A DNA stretch of 64,000 nt from assembly GCF_037975245.1 (NCBI RefSeq), contig NC_092564.1, positions 1,505,984 through 1,569,983 on the forward strand. Direction: 5' to 3'. Position 1 is the stretch's first letter. Every line of letters begins with the position of its first letter. The DNA comes from Apostichopus japonicus (Eukaryota; Echinodermata; Holothuroidea; Aspidochirotida; Stichopodidae). The notes under the pieces are model-generated. The model saw nothing but the letters and a program-made list of their open reading frames with translations. It was not told the DNA's origin and searched no databases. A program made the position numbers and the translations under genes. Below, in pieces: positions 39,401 to 51,400 of this stretch.

Positions 39401-42400
39401 TAAACAAGGACAGGAACATAAACAAGATTAGGAACGTAAACAAGGACAGGAACGTAAACATAGTCAGGAACGTAAACAAGGACAGGAACGTAAACAAGGA
39501 CAGGAACGTAAACAAGGACATGAACGTAAACAAGGACAGGAACGTAAACAAGGACAGGAACGTAAACAAGGACAGGTATAAGAAGGTGAACCGTCAGAAC
39601 AAGAAATGAAATGATAACTACAACAAGTATCATACCTCGTTCACACCTCCCTTCGTGTGTTTTGGTCAGATGCTGGTCGTCACATAGTACAGCGACATCA
39701 AATGAACATAGGTTGTTGTATGTAACCCCGTTAGACCCGCACAATGGTGCGAAATCATCTGTACAAACCGGTCTTGGGTCACAAATGTCGGCGGCTAAAC
39801 AAGAAGCAAGAAAACATCCCGGTGCGTAAATAACAACGAGAATGGTAGATGAGGTGGAGGAGGAGGACGAGGGGATGGCGTGTGAAGGGGGTGCGGTGTG
39901 AGGTGGGGGTGTGGGGGCGGTTCGGCTAGTGCATTACAATTGACATGATGCTAATAGACCACACTGAGGTAAAACATTTTGCGTGAAGTAAACATTTGTG
40001 ATTTAAATTGTGGGTTTTGGTACCGGTATATTCAGGTAGTAGTTATTTCTTGATGGAGCAAGCAAAAACATACTTATTCATGGTTGTAGTTAGTAGTTCC
40101 TTATGTGAGGATTGTATTCCAATGTAGGTTTCGATGCTGGGAAGCAGTAAGAGAACAAGGTACATCGGATAGTATGTGAGTAATAGAGTGCTAGATTTGA
40201 TGAATTGAAACACAGTGGCGACACAATATGATGATATGCTTATAGTGACATGATGACGATGGTGGTGATGGTGACGGTGGCAGTGGCCGTGGCCGTCGCA
40301 ATGGTGGTGTTGATGGCGACAATGCGGATGGCGATAGCAACGACGACCACGATAACGATGATGGCGTTGGGATGATGGTGGGTGGTGGTGATTGTAGTGG
40401 TGCTGGTAATGTTGGTGTCGATGGCGATTAATGATTGTGGTGGATGGGTTTTTGTATCTAAGATGGTATTGGTCATGTTGGTGTCGATAACGAAGGCGAT
40501 GGGGATGGTTGATTTTGGAAATGATTACATCGACGATGGTGAGAACGATAACCATTTGTTATGCATATATTTGGAATCATGAAACATTGATCTTTAATAT
40601 CCAAAGACAGCTGTTGAACGTACCTATTCCACAGGGACCCATAGATAGTCTCGTCAGAGTTTGGTCATCGCAATGCTGAGCGTACTTAAATAAGCAAGGG
40701 TTGCTGTATGTTTGGCCGTTCGATCCACACACCGGCTCATATTGCCTTGAACAGCCACGTCTGGAACAATCTATCCGTGGTTCTATAAATGCAGGAAAAA
40801 AGAAACGTGATATTCCAGATCGTTACGCAGAAGTAAAACTGGCATGCGATAGTTAGTCAATTTAATTTCATAATTTTTATGTTCATAATTTCATGTTCAT
40901 AACTTCATGTTCATAATTGTATGTTCATAACTATCTAGGCTAGACTTCACATTTCTCCTTCATACTTTTATCTTGAAAGTGGGAAAACTTAAGGGGGGGG
41001 GGAGTTAGAGATTAGGTGTGAGATGGGGTGGGGGATGGGTGAGGCTTAAACCGTCTCGAATTCACGAGTACATACTTTGCTGAAAATGATCTGAACACTA
41101 AAGTTTTATCCTCATTAATAATATGATGACCTGAGTTAAAATGGTTGAGGAAGAAGAACGCGTACCTTCCTGCCGGCATCTACCGGCATGCTCCATTGAG
41201 AGCAAAGGGTCATCGCAGTAGGTGGCATATGCGAAAACGCATGGGTTGATGTATGTTTGTCCGTTCGAACCACATATTGGTGCATATTCATTAGTACATA
41301 TGCGAGCGGAACAATCCAAGGTGACCTCCTCTGTAGGACACCATTCCGGAAAGAAACACCAACAAATAGAAAGCAAAGAAGCTTAGTGATTATTCGTCGC
41401 ATTCTATACGAGAGCATTTATTGTAAATTGTGCACACATCTTTTGCTCAACAAGGTTGACCCATTCACCACGTAAAGTTTAGATTTTACACTTACACAAT
41501 CTTTGTACAAAATAAACCGCTGCATCTTACAAAGTATAGCACATCAGTATAGCACACCAATGCTTCACATTAACTTTGGAGCTATCGTGTGTACTTTTCC
41601 GACCTTGACTTCTGTTGACCTTAAATGACATTTGACCTCCTCAGAAAGCACCAGGATTCCTGGAGTATTGTGCATCCAGATATGAAGTATGAAGTTTAAG
41701 TTTAACGTTTGGTGTCACTCTGATTAGCAAATTTTCAGACTTTGATCTATGCTAACCTCAGATGAAATCAAGTATGAACTTCATCTGTGATGTACTTTCA
41801 GGGTCAACGAGTTTGCCATCGAATGTGTGACATACACACATACATTCACACAGACACACGCCATCACCGTCGCATACCTTCTTCGGCAATAAATAATTGA
41901 TGGTCAATTGAGCCATGAGTTTGTGATTATGGGACGTTACTTTGATTCTCGCCTATATACTATGATAGTACTACTGACGACGATATCGAACTTGTGGCTA
42001 TTAAAGATACAAGATCTCAAGAAAGATACCGTTTCAACAATTTAGTATGTACGTTTGAAGTTACACAGAAAGTATAACCTTATATGACGCAGTTTAACCA
42101 ACTCATTTGTATTGTTGTCGGTTCTTATTGTGCAGATTTTGAAGAGCAATTGTCTCAGCATATGTAAAAGTACCGATTTACTGACCTGTTGGGGACTCGC
42201 ATTCCCCTGAATGGCGCAGAGTCAAATCCCTCACATCTCCACACTCTGCGCTAAAGTTAAACTGACATTGATTGGCGTAGGTTTTCCCATCTGAGCCGCA
42301 AACGGGTTCGTATATACTGATGCAAGTATTTTCGGAACACTTATTACCTATAACGGAATATTTATGACATACTTTCATTAAATATTCATGACGCTAATTG

Positions 42401-45400
42401 GTTAATATAACAGTAGCCGCCATTCGTACAGAATATAGAAGAAGGAGTGAGCTGAATGTATAACAAAGCTAAAAAAAATCTTGCTAAAACAATGCTTCAT
42501 CATAAATACCGCACAATGTAGGTACTCTGATGTTGATATTAATTCAATAATAGTTTATGGTTAAGTCAGACAACGCAGCAACATTAACTGTATAAGGTAG
42601 GTTGAACGGCCTAATAGTGATAGATCATTACTTAATTGGTTGACTATGCCATAATACGAAAAACCATCGTCGTTTCTCCCAAAAGCCATAAATCTCTACG
42701 ACCGTGGTAATCGGAGAAGGCTAAGCGGATATCAACATGAACACAAGACAAGATAATACTTTTAAAAATATGAACACGGAAACCAAACCAAGTTGATTCA
42801 CTCTCAAGTCTCAGCCCCTGGTCCCTTCACTACGAGACTGTAACCATGTGGCTAGGCTTATTACCATACGATCTATTCGCAATAAACTTGCATGCAGCGT
42901 ACCTTGGCTGCATGCTCCTCTATGCGCCAACTTCAATCCTCTTTCTTTGCCGCATACGGCAGTAAAGTTGAATAAGCACAAATTGCTGTAAGTCTTCCCG
43001 TCGGTACCACAAACAGGCCGGTATTCTGATGTGCATACTTGTTCTGAACAAGGTGCACGTGCTGTAAGATAATTTAGGGATAATCAAATGGCACTGTAAA
43101 GAGTGTCACGCAATGGCTGAGATCGACAATTCCATTCATCACACCTTTTTAACTATTTAAGTTACTTGAATCTCATTGTAAAACCTCTTATATTGTCACA
43201 TTTTTTTATGACAGGAGGCGCATTAATCTGCCGGTATACCGACCGGGAAATGATGCACCGCATGATCCGAGGCGCCGATTTCCTTGTGGTGGCGAAATAT
43301 GTTAGTTGCATCCGAGGCGCCTAATGAGCAACTTCTTCCAATGCCCTAGTACGGTCGGTAGCAACTTTACGCACCTATCCGCGCCTGCTTAGGACCCATA
43401 CTTCTACACTGAGTTCACCAGCTCTTTGCAAGTTCAAGCTCAAGTTTAGTTATCCACTTGCTTCATTACACTAGTTCCACGGACCAAACAGTCTGTGCGA
43501 CCTCGTTAAACAGAATATGGGATCCTATTGAATACGTTTTGTGCCGATATATTACGATAGGCCTATAGGTAAATAGCCTGAAAAATATTTCCTCCGTCTA
43601 AGGACATTAGGGTCTGCAGTTTCCCCTACACTCCGACAATTAAAAAACAAATGTAACGAAAAAAGTTTGTAATTGCAAATGTAGATTTTGTGTATGAATC
43701 TCCTGATACTTACGCGGTAAACACGCTCCATCATAGGCTACAGTAAGTTCACTGGTATGACTGCAAAGAAGGGCGTTACTGAAGGCACATAAATTCTGAT
43801 AGGTTTGTCCGTCCGAACCACACACTGGTTGGTATTCAGAGGTGCAAAAGGATGTCAAACAAGTAACATCTGCAACACGAAAGACACTTTTATCAAATCC
43901 CACTGAACTTGTAGAAGACATACTATTTCGGGCATTAAACAAACACATGCTACTTCACATGCGAGTTTGTGAAAATACTGACATTTTATATAATTTTAGA
44001 TAATCAGGACGCAAGTAACAATCAACATAAACCTAAAAACAATTCAATATTAACTTGGCCAGCATATCGGCGGAAGCAACTATAGGAAAGATGTTATGCT
44101 GGCAACGCAAAACTGATATTGAGATGTGGAACCTGTATTAACAAGTCTAAGGTCATTTGCATTGATTACTGAATCATTTAGACTTGATATCTGGTTGAAT
44201 GAAGATTAATTATCATACATGCGATTATTGTTTGTTTTACCAAATAGAGGAATTATATAAAATGATGCTCTTCTGAGTACAAATCCTCTTAACGTCAGTT
44301 TTCATGAAAATAAACTAAAAAGAGGAGATTCTTACTTAAAAATAGATTTAGGTTGACATCATCAGGGAGAGTATAGGTCTATCGGTAAGGTCATTTACAC
44401 AGAAAGCTTGTAATAAGTTAATTGGCTGATTTGTCATATTCATATGCCAAAATGACGTTAGCTTGAGATGTAGATGTTATAACTGGTTTTGTTTCTACAG
44501 TAAAAGTTAAGAACGAATTGATTCATGTCATTTGGAATCTATCTGACAAGATGGGAGCATTTTGTTGTGTTTTTTTCTGACCGGTTTCGCATTCTCCGTG
44601 ACTAGATATCGTCAGCTCTGAATGCGCACAAAGCGCGTTGTTGAAGTCACATGGGTTGCTGTACGTCTGCCCATCAGACCCACACACTGGCCTGTACTCC
44701 TTGCTGCAAACGCTCACTTCACACACTATGTGAAAAAAATATCGATATACTGCAGAGTTACTAAAATACAGCTTCTTTAGCTGCATGAAATTGAAGCAAG
44801 AATGATATTTCTTACTTCTCAGAGGAATTATCTTTCCAAATCTTTAAAACGATGGCTTTAGGTTAACTTTGATATGCTACATGTAGTCCTTTACATTCCG
44901 TTTGAGGAATAAACGATAACTACACGAGATGCACTTTGTACTGTTGTTTATAATTTCTCTAACGGTTGGTTACACTTATGATAACTTAATTGCATCACAG
45001 TGTTACCTGCTCCACATTCTCCTTCGTTCACCATTGTTAGTTCAGGATCCTCACAGACGGCGTTGTTAAAGTTACATAAGTTGCTATAGGTTTGACCGTC
45101 AGAACCACAGACTGGAGTGTAATCTAGGGTACAGAAATCTTGACCACAAGCTGTCGAAATGATGACGTACAAAGACATATTTGAAGCACAAACCTAACAG
45201 GAAAACATTCGTTACGATCAATTGTTATAGTCAAAGCATATGAAAATTGTGGGGCAAACTCCATACGAGAATGTAAACTGATGCAGTAGACCTAATTTGT
45301 TCATTCTTATAGTAACTGTAGGAATACACAATTCTCTTTTTGTTCTCATGTTTCTCTAAAGTAAAGACATTAAAACAAGACAGATATATGTTGTTTACTG

Positions 45401-48400
45401 TACATATATGTATAAAATGAACACTCCTTGAAATGAGGTTACCTGGTTCACATTCTCCTTCGTTCGTCAATGTAAGTTCAGGATTGTCACAGACAGCATT
45501 GTTAAATTTGCATAAGTTACTATAGGTCTGACCGTCAGAACCACAGACTGGAGTGTAATCCAAGGTGCAGAAATTTGAACCACAATCTGTGAAAATGGCC
45601 AAGTACAGTAACTATATAAGGCAGGAATGACACAGGAACACGTTCTTTATGGCAGTTATATAAACTATGCAACCGCGAGTAAGAACGGTGAACAGATCCA
45701 AGCGAGATTGTACTGTGATTTACTTATTTGTTTATGTTTATAGGGCCAGTAAGAATAAAGAATTATAGTTATGTGCCCAACAAAGAGACTAATTGTAACA
45801 AGAAAGATTCAAATTTTGCTTCTTGTGATATGTAAAGACAAAATATGAAAACCTTAAATAAGATTACCTGGTTCACATTCTCCTTCGTTCACCAGTGTAA
45901 GGCCAGGATTGTCACAGACAGCATTGTTAAATTTGCGAGATTGTACTGTGACTTACTTATTTGTTTATGTTTATAGGGCCAGTAAGAATAAAGAATTATA
46001 GTTATGAGCTCAACGTTCTAACATAAGAGACTTATTGTAACAAGATAGATACAAATATTCCTTCTTGTTATATTAAAAAGACAAATTATGAAAACCTTAA
46101 ATAAGGTTACCTGGTTCACATTCTCCTTCGTTTACCAGTGTAAGGTCAGGATTGTCACAGACAGCATTGTTAAATTTGCATAAGTTACTATAGGTCTGAC
46201 CGTCGGAACCACAGACTGGAGTGTAATCCAAGGTGCAGAAATCTGAACCACAATCTGTGAAAATGGTCAAGTACAGTAACTATTAAAGGCAAGAATCAAA
46301 CAGGAACCGTTCTTTATGGAAGTTATAGAAAATATGCAAACGCGAGTGGGAACCGTGAACAAAATCCAAGCGAGTTTGTACTGAGATTTACTACAATGTT
46401 TATGTTTGTAGGACCAGTGAGAACGAAGAATTATAGCTATGTGCCCAACGTTCTAACATAAGAGACTTATTGTAACAAGAAATATACAAATTTTGCTTCT
46501 TGTGATATGTAAAGACAAAATATGAAAACCTTAAATTTGGTTACCTGGTTCACATTCTCCTTCGTGCACTAGTGTAAGGTCAGGATTGTCACAGACAGCA
46601 TTGTTAAATTTGCATAAGTTACTATAGGTGTGACCGTCAGAACCACAGACTGGAGTGTAATCCAAGGTGCAGAAATCTGAACCACAATCTGTGAAAATGG
46701 CCAAGTACAGTAACTATTAAAGGCAAGAATCAAACAGGAACCGTTCTTTATGGCAGTTATAGAAAATATGCAAACGCGAGTGGGAACCGTGAACAAAATC
46801 CAAGCGAGTTTGTACTGAGATTTACTACAATGTTTATGTTTGTAGGACCAGTGAGAATGAAGAATTATAGCTATGTGCCCAACGTTCTAACATAAGAGAC
46901 TTATTGTAACAAGAAATATACAAATTTTGCTTCTTGTGATATGTAAAGACAAAATATGAAAACCTTAAATAAGGTTACCTGGTTCACATTCTCCTTCGTT
47001 CACTAGTGTAAGGTCAGGATTGTCACAGACAGCATTGTTAAATTTGCATAAGTTACTATAGGTGTGACCGTCAGAACCACAGACTGGGGTGTAATCCAAG
47101 TTGCAGAAATCTGAACCACAATCTGTGAAAATGGTCAAGTACAGTAACTATTAAAGGCAAGAATCAAACAGGAACACGTTCTTTATGGCAGTTATATAAA
47201 ATATGCAAACGCGAGTGAGAACGGTGAACAAAATCCAAGCGAGGTTGTACTGTGATTTACTACTTTGTTTATGTTTGTAGGACCAGTGAGAATGAAGAAT
47301 TATAGTTATGCGCCCAACGTTCTAACATAAGGGACTTATTGTAACAAGAAAGATACAAATTTTGCTTCTTGTGATATGTAAAGACGAAATATGAGAACCT
47401 TAAATAAGGCTACCTGGTTCACATTCTCCTTCGTTCACCAGTGTAAGGCCAGGATTGTCACAGACGGCATTGTTAAATTTGCATAAGTTACTATAGGTCT
47501 GACTGTCAGAACCACAGACTGGAGTGTAATCCAAGGTGCAGAAATCTGAACCACAATCTGTGGAAACTATATTTAACACAGCAGTTAGGGTTTACCATGC
47601 TTTCTTTCTTTTTCTTCTCTCTTTAATTTCGAATTTCAGATTCAAATGTCCAAAGCTAAGATTCTGATCAGCATAAATCCATGCATTTCACAGGATTGTA
47701 AAGAAAAGAAGAAACCTATGAAATAATGTTACCTGGTCCACATTCTCCTTCGTTCGTCAATGTTAGTTCAGGGTTGTCACAGGCAGCATTGTTAAATTGG
47801 CATAAGTTGCTATAGGTTTGACCGTCAGAACCACAGACTGGAATGTAATCTAGGGTGCAGAAACCTGGCCCACAAGCTGTCGAAATGATGACGTACAATT
47901 TCATATTTAAAGCACAAACCGATAAGTAACACATTTGTTATGATAAATAGTTAAAGTCAAAGTAAGTGAAAATGGGAGGCAAACTCCAAACGAGAATGTA
48001 AACTGATGCAGTAGACCTAATTTGTTAATACCTATAGTGACTGTTGGAATACACAAATCTCTTTTTGTTTTCATGTTTCTCTAAAGTAAAGACATTAAAA
48101 CAAGACAGATATATGTTGTTTACTGTACATATATGTATAAAATGAACACTCCTTGAAATGAGGTTACCTGGTTCACATTCTCCTTCGTTCGTCAATGTAA
48201 GTTCAGGATTGTCACAGACGGCATTGTTAAATTTGCATAAGTTACTATAGGTCTGACCGTCAGAACCACAGACTGGAGTGTAATCCAAGGTGCAGAAATC
48301 TGAACCACAATCTGTGAAAATGGTCAAGTACAGTAACTATTAAAGGCAAGAATCAAACAGGAACCGTTCTTTATGGCAGTTATAGAAAATATGCAAACGC

Positions 48401-51400
48401 GAGTGAGAACCGTGAACAAAATCCAAGCGAGTTTGTACTGAGATTTACTACAATGTTTATGTTTGTAGGACCAGTGAGAATGAAGAATTATAGTTATTTG
48501 CCCAACGTTCTAACATAAGAGACTTATTGTAACAAGAAAGATACAAATTTTGTTTCTTGTTATATGTAAAGACAAAATATGAAAACCTTAAATTTGGTTA
48601 CCTGGTTCACATTCTCCTTCGTGCACTAGTGTAAGGTCAGGATTGTCACAGACAGCATTGTTTAATTTGCATAAGTTACTATAGGTCTGACCGTCGGAAC
48701 CACAGACTGGAGTGTAATCCAAGGTGCAGAAATCTGAACCACAATCTGTGGAAACGATATATTACACAGCAGTTAGGATGTACCTTGCTTTCGTTGTACA
48801 GTAAATGATATAGCACAACACCATACATATATCCTGCCTTAATTGTTGATAGATCATATAGCGACCTCACTTCCCTGTTCCATACCAAATTTCATTTACA
48901 ACTTAGACTACCCTCCCCCTCCTTCAGTCCGATCTGTTGTGTCAAAATATGAAAACCTTAAATAAGGTTACCTGGTTCACATTCTCCTTCGTTCACCAAT
49001 GTTAGTTCAGGATCCTCACAGACGGCGTTGTTAAAGTTACATAAGTTGCTATAGGTTTGACCGTCAGAACCACAGACTGGAGTGTAATCTAGGGTACAGA
49101 AATCTTGACCACAAGCTGTCGAAATGATGACATACAATGAAATATTTGAAGCACAAACCTAACAGGAAAACATTCGTTTTGATCAATTGTTATAGCCAAA
49201 GAATGTGAAAAAATGGGAGGCAAACTCCAAACGAGAATGTAAACTGATGCAGTAGACCTAATTTGTTAATACTTATAGTGACTGTAGGAATACACAATTC
49301 TCTTTTTGTTCTAATGTTTCTCTAGAGTAAAGGCATTACAAAAAGACAGATATATGTTGTTTACTGTACATATATGTATGAAACGAACACTCCTTGAAAT
49401 GAGGTTACCTTGTTCACATTCTCCTTCGTTCGTCAATGTTAGTTCAGGATTGTCACAGACGGCATTGTTAAATTTGCATAAGTTACTATAGGTCTGACCG
49501 TCAGAACCACAGACTGGAGTGTAATCTAAGGTGCAGAAATCTGAACCACAATCTGTGAAAATGGTCAAGTACAGTAACTATAATAGGCAAGAATAACGCA
49601 GGAGCGCGTTCTTTATGGCAGTTATAGAAAATATGCAACCGCGACTGAGAACGGTGAACAAAATCCAAGCGAGATTGTACTGTGATTTACTTATTTGTTT
49701 ATGTTCGTAGGACCAGTGAGAATAAAGAATTATAGTTATGTGTCCAATTAACGTTCTAACATAGGATACTTATTGTAACAAGAAAGATACAATTTTGCTT
49801 CTTGTTATATTTAAAGAAAACAAATTGAAAACCTTAAATAAGGTTACCTGGTTCACAATCTCCTTCTTTTACCAGTGTAAGGCCAGGATTTTTACAGACA
49901 GCATTGTTAAATTTGCATAAGTTACTATAGGTCTGACCGTCGGAACCACAGACTGGAGTGTAATCCAAGGTGCAGAAATCTGAACCACAATCTGTGGAAA
50001 CGATATATTACACAGCAGTTAGGATGTACCTTGCTTTTGTTGTACAGTAAATGATATAGTACGACGCCATACATATATCCTGCCTTAATTGTTGAGAGAT
50101 CATATAGCGACCTCACTTCCAGCTGTTCCATACCAAATTTCATTTACAACTTAGGCTACCCTCCCACTCTAACAGTCCGATCTGTTTGGTCAAAATATGA
50201 AAACCTTAAATAAGGTTACCTGGTTCACATTTTCCTTCCTTCCTGTATGTTTCCAACGTTCTAACATAAGAGACTTATTGTAACGAGATAGATACAAATA
50301 TGGCTTCTTGTTATATTAAAAGAAAAAATATGAAAATTTTAAATAAGGTTACCTGGTTCACATTCTCCTTCGTTTACCAGTGTAAGGCCAGGATTGTCAC
50401 AGACGGCATTGTTAAATTTGCATAAGTTACTATAGGTGTGACCGTCAGAGCCACAGACTGGAGTGTAATCCAAGGTGCAGAAATCTGAACCACAATCTGT
50501 GAAAAGGGTCAAGTACAGTAACTACATAAGGCTAGAATGACACAGGAAACACGTTCTTTATGGAAGTTATAGAAAATATGCAAACGCGAGTGAGAACGGT
50601 GAACAAAATCCAAGCGAGATTGTACTGTGATTTACTTCTTTATTTTTGTTTATAGGGCCAGTAAGAATAACGAATTATAGTTATGTGCCCAACGTTCTAA
50701 CATAAGAGACTTATTGTAACACGATAGATACAAATATTCCTTCTTGTTATATTAAAAGACAAAACATGAAAACCTTAAATAGGTTACCTGGTTCACATTC
50801 TCCTTCGTTGACCAGTGTAAGGCCAGGATTGTCACATACAGCATTGTTAAATTTGCATAAGTTGCTATAGGTCTGACCGTCAGAACCACAGACTGGAGTG
50901 TAATCCAAGGTGCAGAAATCTTGACCACAAGCTGTGGAAATGATGACGTACAATGAAATATTTGAAGCATGAACCGAAGAGGAACAGACTCTTTATGGTC
51001 AATTGTTAAAAATTAGCTAAAGAATGTGCAATATGGGAAGCAAATTCAAACGAGAATGTAAACTGATGCAGTAGATCTAATTTGTTAATACTTCTAATGA
51101 CTTTAGGAATACACATATCCCTTTTTGTTCCTAAGTTTCTCTAAAGTAAAGACATTACAACAAGACAAATATATGTTGTTTATTGTACATATATGTAAAT
51201 ACAATGTAAACTCCTTGAAATGAGGTTACCTTGTTCACATTCTCCTTCGTTCGTCATTGTTAGTTCAGGATTGTCACAGACAGCATTGTTAAACTTGCAT
51301 AAGTTACTATAGGTCTGACCGTCAGAACCACAGACTGGAGTGTAATCTAAGGTGCAGAAATCTGAACCACAATCTGTGAAAATGATGACGTACAATGAAC

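Noticed and set aside
37951-39609. 552-residue plus-strand open frame (RNVNKD repeats) and its 533-residue minus-strand counterpart
   Set aside because: Both arise from an 18-bp minisatellite whose length is a multiple of three; it sits between good splice sites of the Kazal gene.
40043-40555. His/Thr-rich minus-strand frame of 170 residues
   Set aside because: Low-complexity GATGGTGATGG sequence inside a Kazal intron; no splice-phase fit.
48679-48888. Minus-strand frames reading Val-Arg-Ser-Leu-Tyr-Asp through 48.7-48.9 and 49.9-50.1 kb
   Set aside because: These read introns and the wrong frame of Kazal exons; they recur only because the whole unit is duplicated.
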